Positions 24,994-33,263 are shown, numbered from the stretch's first letter. The stretch is DNA of 37,407 bases from Nitrososphaeraceae archaeon (GCA_009377575.1 WHTU01000030.1:1-37407); one strand, 5' to 3'. Program-made: numbers and translations. The notes: a model not told the origin generated them from the letters alone.

Positions 24994-27591
24994 ATGTCTG
25001 CCGAACAACGTGAATATTTGAACCAAAATAAGATTGGAGAATCTGATGATCATGGCCAGAATATCGATATTTCTCCTCATACCAATTATCAGACCAATCC
25101 AGATTCTAAGAAAAGGCGGATAAGAGTTGGTATCGATGTCGGCGGCACGTTCACCAAAGCAGTTGCAATCGATATGGTCACAGGGAGTATTCTAGGACAG
25201 TCTACTCTTCCTACCACCCACAAATCAGATCAAGGTGTTTCAACAGGCATTTTACAAACACTATCATGTGTCATGAATGAATTTCATATACAAAATTCTG
25301 AAGTGGAACTCATATCTCACAGTACTACTCAGGCTGTGAATGCCCTGCTCGAAGGTGATACAGCTAATGTGGGAATCTTAGGAATGGGTGTTAGCTTAGA
25401 GAAGTCCAATATCATTAAACGCACACATATAAAAGATATTCTACTCGATGGTAACGGAAAAAAGTATATCAAGACTTGTTATAGGTACTTGGACACTTCC
25501 TCCTATTTGAGCGAAGAAAGGGTGAGATCTTTAATTTGCGAATTAGTACGCGAAGGAGCTGAGGTACTTGTAATCAGCGAAGCATATGGTGTAGACGATC
25601 CCAGTAACGAAGATTTCGTAGAAAATGTTGCAAGGTCAAGTAATATGGGAAGTGACGACAAGAAAGTTCCAATAATTGCAGCACATGATCTGACCGGGAT
25701 TTACGGTCTTGAGATCCGAACTATGACTGCAGTGATTAATGCAAGTATACTACCCAAAGCTGCCAGTACAGCAAAGTTTGTTGAATATGCCGTAAGAGAA
25801 AAGCTGGGAATTCCCAAGAATATATCAATAAAGGTAATGAAAGGTGATGGAGGAGTTACAGATATCAGTGCGTTTGAGACAAAACCCATTATAACTGTTC
25901 TTTCAGGGCCTGCTGCAAGTGTAGCGGGGGCTCTTCTTCACTTAAGGGTACTAAATGGGGTATTTGTAGAGGTTGGAGGGACTTCGACAAATGTGTGCGT
26001 AATAAAAGATGGTAAACCCAAAGTCAACTACGCAACCATTGTTCAACATCCAACATGTATTAGATCATTGGATGTGAGAGTTGTGAATGTCGCTGGAGGT
26101 TCTATTGTGATGTTGTCAAGAGATAAGCGAAAAATATTAGATGTGGGTCCACGATCCGCGCACATAGCGGGCTTGGAGTATTCCTGTTTTGCAGAGCCTT
26201 CCCAGCTCGAGGGAGGAACGATTGTACGATTTAGGCCTGAGATAGAAGATGACTCTGCTCTCAAAAACTCAACCAGTGTAAATGAGTCCAATAACAATGT
26301 CGAAGATCAAAGCATGGTCTACGCTGTAATTAAAGGCAGAGATCGGAATGATGAATCAGGAAAAGACGGGGACTTGAGAGAAAGGCTATTTGCCATAACT
26401 ACTACATGTGCAGCTAATGCGCTTGGTTTGATCTCTGATGACGATTATGCCAAAGGCAATTCCGAATCTGCTAAGATCGCCTTATCAATCCTTGCCAGAG
26501 AATTAGGTACTTCGGTGGAAAAAGCTGCCAACCAGATACTCGATATCGCGACCGACAAGATCTTGCAAATCATGAATCCTATGTTGAAGGAATATGCTTT
26601 AACCTACAATAGACCAAGAGGGTTTTTACTGAATAGGACGGAGAATAAAAACCGTTTTGGAAATAAGGAAGGAAATACTGCTAACTGTAATTTTTTATTA
26701 GTGGGAGGAGGCGGAGGTGCATCAGTCCTAGTTCCTCATCTAGCCAAGACACTTAATATGAATTATAAAAAAGCAGAACATGCAGAAGTCATATCTTCTA
26801 TCGGTGTAGCTGCAGCTATGATTCATGAAGAACTTGAGAAAACAGTTGATATGAATCCCAAGCCAGAAGAGGTCTCACTTATGATGGATGAAGTGAAAGA
26901 TCTAGCCTTAGCTAAAGGCGCTCTACCGGAGTCTATTACCGTACAATCAGAATATGTTAGCGATCGATCTCTCCTGCGAGTAACCGCAACAGGTAATATG
27001 AGCTTAGACATAGGCACAGCGAATTCTAGGGAGATTAGCATACTTGAAGCTGAAAACATCGCCAAGAGTCTATTTGGAACAACGACGAGCTCGAATTCAG
27101 AAGGTCCAGGTGGCGACATAAGGGAAGTAAATCGGAATGTGACCGTAAAACGAATTGATTTTAATATGAAGAATTATCATATATTTGAATGTGAAAAAAA
27201 AGTCAAGAATCTGTTGGGCTTTATCCCGCGTTCTCAGAAAACGCAAATTTCTATATTGATTCTCGATAAGTTTGGACGGGTAAGACTTTCCTTAGCAGGT
27301 GTAAACATTATCAAAGGTACCAAACAGGAAGTCTTGACTGGCCTGCTCACATTGCTAGGAAGTTCTGTTGGTCATACTAAGGAAAATGATGATGATAAAA
27401 ATAGTAGGTCCCAACACAGCAAAATTACAAAAGACAATCGCTGGGATCTTCCACCACAGGTGCATCTATTGGATGATATACGACTAATAGATTTTTCGAA
27501 TCTCACATCATCAGAAAATCTTTCTAAGGTCATCAGGGATGAGGTTCAAAAATCATCTTCGAAAGATGTTCTTGCTGTAATCAAAAAGTAA
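24994..27591 (+). CDS. Hydantoinase/oxoprolinase (HyuA)-like protein
   Basis: An 865-residue protein of the HyuA/oxoprolinase family, which hydrolyses hydantoin- or 5-oxoproline-type rings with ATP using an actin-like ATPase fold. After about 40 disordered residues comes the phosphate-binding loop VGIDVGGTFTKAVAID (about 45-60), then SHSTTQAVNALLEG, GDGGVTD (about 288) and VEVGGTSTNVCVIKDGK (about 325). A glycine-rich segment (LLVGGGGGASVLVPHLA) closes the ATPase core. Family members are usually about 650-720 residues; the extra 150-200 at the C terminus, after about 640, are specific. The HyuB partner is not in the window, so the substrate is open. A metal-box-like operator (24962) suggests metal-linked expression. 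Confidence 0.82.
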   Translation: MSAEQREYLNQNKIGESDDHGQNIDISPHTNYQTNPDSKKRRIRVGIDVGGTFTKAVAIDMVTGSILGQSTLPTTHKSDQGVSTGILQTLSCVMNEFHIQNSEVELISHSTTQAVNALLEGDTANVGILGMGVSLEKSNIIKRTHIKDILLDGNGKKYIKTCYRYLDTSSYLSEERVRSLICELVREGAEVLVISEAYGVDDPSNEDFVENVARSSNMGSDDKKVPIIAAHDLTGIYGLEIRTMTAVINASILPKAASTAKFVEYAVREKLGIPKNISIKVMKGDGGVTDISAFETKPIITVLSGPAASVAGALLHLRVLNGVFVEVGGTSTNVCVIKDGKPKVNYATIVQHPTCIRSLDVRVVNVAGGSIVMLSRDKRKILDVGPRSAHIAGLEYSCFAEPSQLEGGTIVRFRPEIEDDSALKNSTSVNESNNNVEDQSMVYAVIKGRDRNDESGKDGDLRERLFAITTTCAANALGLISDDDYAKGNSESAKIALSILARELGTSVEKAANQILDIATDKILQIMNPMLKEYALTYNRPRGFLLNRTENKNRFGNKEGNTANCNFLLVGGGGGASVLVPHLAKTLNMNYKKAEHAEVISSIGVAAAMIHEELEKTVDMNPKPEEVSLMMDEVKDLALAKGALPESITVQSEYVSDRSLLRVTATGNMSLDIGTANSREISILEAENIAKSLFGTTTSSNSEGPGGDIREVNRNVTVKRIDFNMKNYHIFECEKKVKNLLGFIPRSQKTQISILILDKFGRVRLSLAGVNIIKGTKQEVLTGLLTLLGSSVGHTKENDDDKNSRSQHSKITKDNRWDLPPQVHLLDDIRLIDFSNLTSSENLSKVIRDEVQKSSSKDVLAVIKK

Positions 27592-27927
27592 CACATATCG
27601 AGTCACATTAGTAGAGAATATAATAGAACGATCTAATAGAACTATTATAAATATTCAAGAGGCATTGCAGCAAAAAGTACAGCAGCCTATAGAGACTACT
27701 TTCTTCTATTCTATGAGGCTAATATACTTATTATTAACGTCGGCATGGTATAAGGAGCGAAACGAGTCATTGTTAGCTAGATCGGGATTCATGTTATCAG
27801 GATATCCGAATAGACAGGATTAAGGCAAGAAACAAAGTACCAAAATAAGGGTGATTGTATTTCCACGTTTCCTCCATTAGCCCCCAAACCTTCAAGGATG
27901 TGCATAGTTCCTCTCATATACGTCCCT
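27592..27927. other. Intergenic, nothing recognised
   Basis: About 335 bases between the hydantoinase-like gene and the uncertain ORF at 27928. It is AT-rich, with no ORF, repeat or RNA that I could support. Confidence 0.4.
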
Positions 27928-28254
27928 TCATCCATGTGTATAGTCGAGTACGTACGGGATTCCAAAAATGAATAACTGTCGATACAATTTGTGCCTGCAC
28001 AGTAAGACAGGAAATCTCCGATTAGTACATTCGTAATGCGCGTTGTGAAAAGGTCTTGATGTCAAAGGGCAAACAAATCTAACAGGACCTGTTCTTAGAT
28101 AGTGCTTGAGGATATAAACTATTTTACAGTTCTCTATTTGAAGAACAGGAACCTCTGATATAATCGAACAATCATTGTTGTCCATGATATGCATTCCTGT
28201 TACTAGTCGATTGGCAGGGATCGACTTAGATTTGATAATAAAATAGGAGAACAA
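27928..28254 (-). CDS. Uncertain ORF, possibly degraded
   Basis: A 108-residue frame beginning with TTG. The first half looks like a real protein (SIPANRLVTGMHIMDNNDC, then VPVLQIENCKIVYILKHYL), a strand-rich pattern reminiscent of small barrel domains. The second half (about residues 70-108) looks random, rich in Arg, Cys and His. It may be a gene that lost its proper C terminus. No promoter or partner was identified. Low confidence. Confidence 0.35.
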   Translation of the reverse strand: MFSYFIIKSKSIPANRLVTGMHIMDNNDCSIISEVPVLQIENCKIVYILKHYLRTGPVRFVCPLTSRPFHNAHYECTNRRFPVLLCRHKLYRQLFIFGIPYVLDYTHG

Positions 28255-28714
28255 TTCCTAAAAAACTGATCCAGAGCTTCTGAATAACGAAAGTTAGTTA
28301 ATACATTACTACTTGGGGCTAATGTGGGTTCAAGAGCGTGTAGAATCGAACTAATCTGAAATATTTTAGAAGCTGACAAAATATACAGTGGTGTCTTCCA
28401 ATTATGATAACAGAATGATCCTAACTATCTCAAAATATTCTCATAAAGAGGTTGATTTTTAAGGTCTTGCCAATGTATCCCACGAATAGTATACGGGGTA
28501 TATTCACAAATATTGTATACTCTACAGAAAAGATTGCGTGCGTCGTCCCATACTTGAGCTTTGCGGTCGCTTAAACGAATATGCCAGAACAGGTTAATTG
28601 TCTGGATATTTGATAATTCAATTGAGAAGCACTAAAAATACGAAGACAAGCTGCAAAATCTGAAGTTCATTAGTTATTGATATTGTTGGATATCAGATGG
28701 ATAGCATTTAAATA
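28255..28714. other. Intergenic, one inverted repeat
   Basis: About 460 bases without a gene. A 7-bp inverted repeat, AGTATAC (28488-28494) and GTATACT (28515-28521), is the only structure seen. The right end carries the TATA-like ATTTAAATA (28707-28715) of the gene at 28749. Confidence 0.4.
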
Positions 28715-28742
28715 TTAGGCTACACTAATTAGGTTAGTCTAA
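28715..28742 (+). promoter_or_regulatory. Tandem 14-bp metal-box operator of the winged-helix gene
   Basis: Two abutting 14-mers, TTAGGCTACACTAA (28715-28728) and TTAGGTTAGTCTAA (28729-28742). They lie between the TATA-like ATTTAAATA and the ATG at 28749, so a bound repressor would block transcription initiation. The same TATA-box-box-ATG layout occurs on the minus strand before 33953 and 30473. Confidence 0.75.
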
Positions 28743-28748
28743 TCTGAA

Positions 28749-29063
28749 ATGAGCCTTTCAACTGATTACGAAGAAAAAAAATCACTATTGTTGTTGAGGG
28801 AGGTTGCAGAAATGATTACTTATAAAATAATTACATCAACCATGTACTCGGCTAAGAGTGTGCTCCAGATCTCTACTGAGAATAAGCTGCCATTGAGCTC
28901 AACTTACAAGAAGATAAGTAGTTTATGCAAAGCTGGAATTTTGTCTGTAGAAAGAGCTTCGATAGATGATAACGGAAAGAAGGTTCTCTATTATAGAAGT
29001 AAGATAAAAGCGATCGAGGCTTGTTTGAATAAAGATGGACTCGCTGTTCACATTAGGAAGTAG
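28749..29063 (+). CDS. Winged-helix DNA-binding regulator
   Basis: A 104-residue protein that is essentially one winged helix: helix 1 (LLLLREVAEMITYKIIT), helix-turn-helix (SAKSVLQISTENKLPLSSTY, then KKISSLCKAGIL) and a wing (VERASIDDNGKKVLYYRSK), in the style of small ArsR-like archaeal regulators. No metal-binding Cys/His cluster or DtxR-type dimerisation domain is present. The tandem operator overlapping its start suggests it is part of a metal-responsive circuit, as target or as autoregulator. ATG at 28749 is 6 bases behind the second box, so the transcript is leaderless or nearly so. Confidence 0.8.
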   Translation: MSLSTDYEEKKSLLLLREVAEMITYKIITSTMYSAKSVLQISTENKLPLSSTYKKISSLCKAGILSVERASIDDNGKKVLYYRSKIKAIEACLNKDGLAVHIRK

Positions 29064-29488
29064 ATGTCGTCAAGATTCTAACAAATAATTATTTGATTTT
29101 GCTTATAATTAAGAAATTGTCAGTTATGAATCCAGATTGAAATTGCTGAGGAAAATAGGCCAACTCATGTCTATTATTATGAGATGACTTGGATAATATT
29201 AGGAAGGACCCACCTACTGAAGTTGTGATGATTCAGCCATCTAAGCATCGTTACAGATATTGTTCCTGATTTTTTTATGGTAACTCATTCTTTTCTTGAT
29301 TTATAATAAACCAGAGCTGCTAGCAACAATTGAATACTATCATGATCTAAAGAATTATAACTAAACACACCAAAATCGGGATCGAACCAAAAATCTGCAT
29401 GTAATTTATACGAGCGTCAACTATCTTGTGAAATGATGCTGCATAGCAACAATGAAAAGACTAGAAAATGTGTTGCAAATGACTATAG
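29064..29488. other. Intergenic, no gene recognised
   Basis: About 425 bases, AT-rich. A T-arm-like sequence on the minus strand near 29365-29385 was examined and rejected as a tRNA. No ORF of note. Confidence 0.4.
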
Positions 29489-29504
29489 TTCTCACAATTG
29501 AGAA
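29489..29504. promoter_or_regulatory. Palindrome upstream of the secreted FTR1-like domain gene
   Basis: TTCTCA-CAAT-TGAGAA, a 6-bp inverted repeat with a 4-base centre, about 40 bases before the ATG. A TTAGG half-site lies at 29532-29536. It may be an operator different from the metal box; chance is not excluded. Confidence 0.3.
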
Positions 29505-29542
29505 ACAGCTATCAATTTTAATAACAACTACTTAGGAAATTT

Positions 29543-30010
29543 ATGGTCATGAATAGACAAGCATTGAACAGGAAATCCATGTTGATTATCTATGTGTGTC
29601 TTTTAGTTGCTGTATCTCTATTAGTAGACTCTATGACAAGTGGTTCTGTATTCGCTCAAGGTACAACTGAAAGTGACGCCGCAGAAGCAAGCGAAGAAGC
29701 CCAAGATACTGCCGAACCACTAGAACTAATCTGTACAATTCAGAGCTTGTTAAACCAAGCTGTAATAGAATACGGTGATCAGAATTTCACAGGTGCAGCA
29801 GAGCTTGCTCAAACCGCTTATTTGGATAATTATGAGCATCTAGAGACTCCTTTGGGTCAACTAGATCCAGCTTTGAAGGAAGCAACTGAAACAATGATCA
29901 GGGAAGACGTGCAAAGTGCAATAGAAACCAAAGCACCGCTTAGTGAATTGCAACAATTGGTCACTGCCATTGATGGCAATCTGACTACCGCTCAACAACT
30001 GTTCGATTGA
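29543..30010 (+). CDS. Secreted stand-alone copy of the FTR1 extracytoplasmic domain
   Basis: A 155-residue secreted protein: signal peptide at residues 8-33 (MLIIYVCLLVAVSLLV, cleavage near VFAQG), a short acidic linker, then one helical domain (about 60-154). The domain contains AAELAQTAYLDNYEHLETPL, LDPALKEATETMIREDV and VTAIDGNLTTAQQLF. It aligns by eye with the repeats of the FTR1 permease at 34073-36484 (AADATAIKAYLDNFEYLEAP and ALLAARSAYLDSYETVEIPL), sharing AYLDxxE-x-x-E-x-P and the following x-DP. In FTR1/EfeU-type transporters this part lies outside the membrane and may handle iron. A separate secreted copy could capture or deliver metal. Start is ATG 29543 or 29549. Confidence 0.8.
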   Translation: MVMNRQALNRKSMLIIYVCLLVAVSLLVDSMTSGSVFAQGTTESDAAEASEEAQDTAEPLELICTIQSLLNQAVIEYGDQNFTGAAELAQTAYLDNYEHLETPLGQLDPALKEATETMIREDVQSAIETKAPLSELQQLVTAIDGNLTTAQQLFD

Positions 30011-30335
30011 GACGTCATAAGCCAATTCTTTTAAGAACCGCCGCTTTTTTTACTCTATCCTGTTTTTCACGTCAAGGACAGAATAGTCCCTACGAGAAAT
30101 ATTAGGGAAACTATTGTGAATAGCCTCATTGGCTATAGGGCATTTTAGAAATAACAACAAAGAATGATCAATGGAGATATTCAACTATTTCTGTGAAATG
30201 AGGCTTCATTTTCATAATGGTGGTTTTGGGATTAACATAGCCCTCTTGAATTATAACAGGAATGTTAGCCACAACTGGTGAATGTCCTTCATGTTAGATA
30301 TCAGATTTATTTTTTTAGTTCAATATACCAGCTAG
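30011..30335. other. Intergenic, no gene seen
   Basis: About 325 bases between the secreted FTR1-like domain gene and the short ORF 30336-30473. A TTTTTT tract near 30046 may help end the upstream transcript. Nothing else was recognised. Confidence 0.4.
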
Positions 30336-30473
30336 TTAGAAACCTACTCGATTGGATCGATGGTTTTTAGTCAAATTCCAATCGAGTAGGAGGTGTATTT
30401 TCTGACCTGGCGTTTGCAGTGTTCTTCTATCGGAATTTCCATAGATGCCAATCCCAGACATTCCAATAGTCAT
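30336..30473 (-). CDS. 45-codon ORF behind a tandem metal box
   Basis: A short ORF on the minus strand with ATG at 30471-30473 and TAA at 30336-30338, too short for usual gene finders. It encodes MTIGMSGIGIYGNSDRRTLQ and ends in NRVGF; no family is recognised. The reason to consider it is its promoter: a TATA-like ATAAATA, two abutting 14-bp boxes (30486-30513) and then the ATG 12 bases later, the same layout as at 28749 and 33953. Its last 16 codons overlap a perfect 14-bp inverted repeat. It could be a small protein, or the transcript could be a metal-regulated small RNA ending in a hairpin. Confidence 0.4.
   Translation of the reverse strand: MTIGMSGIGIYGNSDRRTLQTPGQKIHLLLDWNLTKNHRSNRVGF
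30343..30390. repeat. Perfect 14-bp inverted repeat
   Basis: CCTACTCGATTGGA (30343-30356) and TCCAATCGAGTAGG (30377-30390) are exact reverse complements with a 20-base loop. A stable RNA hairpin is expected on either strand. It lies at the 3' end of the ORF 30336-30473 and has no strong T tract on either side. Confidence 0.9.
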
Positions 30474-30485
30474 TGGTTCACCGTA

Positions 30486-30513
30486 TTAGTTAATCCTAAT
30501 TAGGTTAGGCTAT
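30486..30513 (-). promoter_or_regulatory. Tandem metal-box operator of a small ORF or RNA
   Basis: Two abutting 14-mers on the plus strand, TTAGTTAATCCTAA (30486-30499) and TTAGGTTAGGCTAT (30500-30513). The second matches the start of the mycobacterial IdeR iron-box consensus (TTAGGTTAGGCTAACCTAA) over 13 bases. A TATA-like ATAAATA lies on the right side, so transcription is probably leftward, towards 30473. Confidence 0.65.
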
Positions 30514-30679
30514 TATTTATCCTTGCTTATGATTCTCTTTTGGGAGAACTTTTACAGTTAATGCTCCTCAAATAGAAGGCATATGATTTTGATTGTCGCA
30601 TCAATTTATCTGATTTATGGAGATAAAAGTAGGAATATATGCATATTACAATACGGGCTATGAGGAAGATTAACGCGGA

Positions 30680-30871
30680 TTATTGCTTTCCATGTTCTTC
30701 ATACATATGTTCATTCAACAAGTCTCCAGATCTACACCTAGCTTTACACTCGGAACAAACGAAAAACTCGTTATCCCTAGACGTGTCGCTTTTACTGCGT
30801 ACCTTAGTATTGGTCAAGATCGTTCGACTTATGTGCACAATGGGTTTTATATAGGTATAAGGCGTTCTCAT
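30680..30871 (-). CDS. Small C2H2 zinc-finger protein
   Basis: A protein of about 63 residues with a C-terminal classic C2H2 finger: FFVCSECKARCRSGDLLNEH followed by MYEEH, that is Cys-x2-Cys-x12-His-x4-His. The N-terminal part is basic. Single-finger proteins of this size are common in archaea and likely bind nucleic acid or protein. The start is uncertain: ATG at 30871, TTG at 30886, or a leaderless TTG at 30817 about 30 bases behind a TATA-like CTATATAAA (near 30848). Confidence 0.6.
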   Translation of the reverse strand: MRTPYTYIKPIVHISRTILTNTKVRSKSDTSRDNEFFVCSECKARCRSGDLLNEHMYEEHGKQ

Positions 30872-31040
30872 GCAATGTTTTACCAAAGAAATTTCTTGTC
30901 ATTAGGACTATTTCACTAGTGATATTTTAACACCTTCACACTCAGGATTTTGTGAGTATCGAACTAGTAACAAAATAAAGTCGGACTCATTCTATTACTC
31001 CATCTGAGTATGCACTATGATTTAAGGAGGTGGTGCTATC

Positions 31041-31307
31041 CTAGACTCGGTAAATTCGCATGTCACCTCGAATAAAAAACCGATCAAGAGTGGTCCACAA
31101 TCTGGATCTTGAGACTGCAACAAAATTAATCCATCCGGAGTCGGTGGAGCTGGCCATATTATTATAATTTATTTGAATCTTATTAAAACATTTAGATTTA
31201 TTTTTATATCTGGGTAAGATGTTAAACTTAAACTTACATATTGGTTTCCCATCTTCATAATATGACTCATCACTAATTCCTCCAATTGTTGATCTATTCA
31301 GAATCAA
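31041..31307 (-). CDS. Uncertain small ORF
   Basis: An 88-residue frame opening with TTG. The composition is plausible (basic, aromatic) but no motif is recognised, no ribosome binding site is seen, and the start lies only about 10 bases from the TATA-like run shared with the divergent glycosyltransferase gene. It could be spurious. Confidence 0.25.
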   Translation of the reverse strand: MILNRSTIGGISDESYYEDGKPICKFKFNILPRYKNKSKCFNKIQINYNNMASSTDSGWINFVAVSRSRLWTTLDRFFIRGDMRIYRV

Positions 31308-31309
31308 AT

Positions 31310-31349
31310 AGGAGTATATATATATAATATTTTATTACATATTCGGCCA
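31310..31349 (+). promoter_or_regulatory. TATA-like promoter of the glycosyltransferase gene
   Basis: A run of TATATATATATAAT centred near 31318 ends about 25 bases before the TTG at 31350. This spacing fits an archaeal TATA box and a leaderless transcript, which supports the unusual TTG start. Confidence 0.45.
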
Positions 31350-32603
31350 TTGAGGGATCAAAAAGCAGCTGAAATATTTCAATCTCATCAAGAAAATGAG
31401 ACATCTCGTATCGAAGAAATGTTCTCAACATTCTTGTCAATTGTCATACCTACCTATAATGAAAGCGAAAACATTATCAGACTCGTAACAGAAATTGTGA
31501 ACAGGGTCCCAAAAGATGCTAGGACAGAGATTTTGATAGTTGATGATAATTCTCCAGATGGAACTAGTTCTCTGGTTGAAAAGTTTGTATTAGAGAATAA
31601 TTTTGACATAATCCATAACGAGAGTCGAACACTGACGATCAAGGTTATTCGTAGGCAGAGACGTGATGGCTTGATGTGTGCAGTGCTCGATGGCATCAAG
31701 ACTTCAAGGGGTAAGAATATACTAGTAATGGATGCTGATTTTTCTCACCCTCCTCAACTTATACCCCGAATAATAAGCGAACTCAAACACGAATCTAATT
31801 GTGTCGTGATCGGGTCAAGGTATGCAAAGGGGGGGACTACTGTGGGTGTACCATTGAAGAGACTCATAATTAGTTTTGGTGCAACTGGAATTGCTAGGTA
31901 TGGTCTCAACGTAAAAGAAGTTCGAGACCCAATGTCCGGATTTTTTGCTGTACCTCGTCACGTATTAAAAGACATTGAATTTAATACCCAAGGGTTCAAG
32001 ATTTTGCTTGAAATATTGGTTAAGAAACAGCGACATGTTACCGTAAAAGAGATTCCATATACCTTTACTGATAGAAAATATGGACATAGTAAACTGGACC
32101 TGAAGGTCTTCGTGGATTATACGAGGGCAATTTGGAGTCTATACAAGTACGGAAGAAGATCGCAAAAAAGATTGGAAACTTCAGAGCACAGAGGGTCTGT
32201 ATTGTTCTTGTCGAAAGCAGCTAGGTTCTTCACCGTAGGAGCCACCGGGCTAGTAGTCAATTTCTTGGTTTCTTTTTTACTCTCTAACGGAACTTTGGCT
32301 AATTTTTGGTATGTTCAGGCGACCGCAATAGGAATAGCTATTTCGATAACCACTAATTTCATCTTGAATAAGATTTGGACGTTTGAAGACAAAAAGTTTT
32401 CCGTACTTTATACTTTGAAACAATACGGCTTATTTCTACTCTTCAGCTCTTTAGGTATCTCTATACAGCTCTCATTAGTCTACCTCTTGGTGGAATCTGG
32501 AATGTCATACAATATATCGCTCGTTTGCGCAGTAGCTGCAGCTTCAATAAGTAATTTTATACTTAATAAGAAATGGACTTTCAGGGAGAAAGTGTGGGGT
32601 TGA
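31350..32603 (+). CDS. Polyprenyl-phosphate glycosyltransferase fused to GtrA
   Basis: A 417-residue fusion. Residues of about 28-265 are a family 2 glycosyltransferase like dolichyl-phosphate mannose synthase: LSIVIPTYNESENI, ILIVDDNSPDGT, the DxD-type metal site VMDADFSHPP, and RDPMSGFFAV. It moves a sugar from a nucleotide donor to a polyprenyl phosphate carrier. Residues of about 290-417 are a GtrA-type four-helix membrane domain (FFTVGATGLVVNFLVSFLLS, then FILNKIWTF and a repeat FILNKKWTF), thought to help move or place the lipid-linked sugar. It is a step in surface glycan or protein glycosylation. The start is TTG 31350, or ATG 31419 just before the catalytic domain. Not obviously part of the metal circuit. 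Confidence 0.88.
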   Translation: MRDQKAAEIFQSHQENETSRIEEMFSTFLSIVIPTYNESENIIRLVTEIVNRVPKDARTEILIVDDNSPDGTSSLVEKFVLENNFDIIHNESRTLTIKVIRRQRRDGLMCAVLDGIKTSRGKNILVMDADFSHPPQLIPRIISELKHESNCVVIGSRYAKGGTTVGVPLKRLIISFGATGIARYGLNVKEVRDPMSGFFAVPRHVLKDIEFNTQGFKILLEILVKKQRHVTVKEIPYTFTDRKYGHSKLDLKVFVDYTRAIWSLYKYGRRSQKRLETSEHRGSVLFLSKAARFFTVGATGLVVNFLVSFLLSNGTLANFWYVQATAIGIAISITTNFILNKIWTFEDKKFSVLYTLKQYGLFLLFSSLGISIQLSLVYLLVESGMSYNISLVCAVAAASISNFILNKKWTFREKVWG

Positions 32604-32711
32604 GCCACTTTCTACAAGATTATTCCTGATCCTATTGAGATCCTTCAATAACTTGCCGGCTAATTTTGAAGAAATAAAAGAAAAAAGTTTCAAAAAATAT
32701 TGTAGAAATAT

Positions 32712-33197
32712 TTAATGGATTTCCAGCTTTGCGAGAATGTCCTCGATAGTCTGTTCGTCTTCCAGTTCCGCGTCAAGTAGGTCTAGTGCTAGATGATAAC
32801 TGCCGTGATCTTTGTCCTTAACATTATTGGCAAGATCATTGTACAACTTGATAACGCTTCTTTCGAATTCCAAAGCTTTTTCTAAAGCACTGCGAAGTGT
32901 CAAATACCTTGAAGGTTGTAGCTTGCCCAATCCGCTTTCTTGTTCCCACAAGGAAGGGTCATCTTTGGCATTAGTTCCAAGCTGCATCAGCCTAACGGAG
33001 ACTTTTTTGGCATGTCCCAATTCTTCATCTGCTCGTTCTTCAAAAAACTTTTGTTCCAGCACACCCAATCCTTCTATATTCTGAGAAACGTACCAGAAAT
33101 AATGAAATGCCGATAACTCTCCAGCATATGCAGTCTTCAGCATCTCTATTGTGCCTTCAACGCCAGAGCCTGCTATTTCTTTTCCCATTTTGCCCAT
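32712..33197 (-). CDS. Ferritin-like iron-storage protein
   Basis: A 161-residue four-helix bundle of the ferritin/Dps-like group. Di-iron ligands can be placed: Glu27 (YAGELSAFHYFW), Glu59 and His62 (ADEELGHAKK), Glu112 (LEFERSVIKLYNDLA) and the Glu pair near 144-148 (DAELEDEQTIED). This E, ExxH, E, ExxE set is the ferroxidase pattern, so it should oxidise Fe(II) and store it or protect against peroxide. Length and the ELGHA motif resemble archaeal Dps-like and bacterioferritin-like proteins without a haem site. The ATG at 33195-33197 is clear. A single metal-box-like site directly behind a TATA-like element upstream (33250) ties it to the local metal circuit. Confidence 0.85.
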   Translation of the reverse strand: MGKMGKEIAGSGVEGTIEMLKTAYAGELSAFHYFWYVSQNIEGLGVLEQKFFEERADEELGHAKKVSVRLMQLGTNAKDDPSLWEQESGLGKLQPSRYLTLRSALEKALEFERSVIKLYNDLANNVKDKDHGSYHLALDLLDAELEDEQTIEDILAKLEIH

Positions 33198-33249
33198 ATT
33201 ATAATCAATATGTATATGGATAAACTCCTATTTAATAATTTTCAACAAT

Positions 33250-33263
33250 TTAGTACGAACTAA
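33250..33263 (-). promoter_or_regulatory. Metal-box-like operator of the ferritin-like gene
   Basis: TTAGTACGAACTAA, about 53 bases before the ATG of the minus-strand ferritin-like gene. On that strand it follows a TATA-like TTTATAA directly, as in the other promoters. It lacks the GG/CC of the stronger boxes, so it is a weaker member. Confidence 0.45.

Noticed and set aside
28749-29063. The winged-helix protein as a DtxR-family repressor
   Set aside because: It lacks the metal-binding and dimerisation domain of DtxR proteins; only a winged helix is visible. It may still be the regulator, but not by family.
29365-29385. Minus-strand sequence with a perfect T-loop (GGTTCGATCC)
   Set aside because: No matching acceptor 5' strand, D arm or anticodon arm upstream; the T stem has a mismatch. 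Too little for a tRNA.
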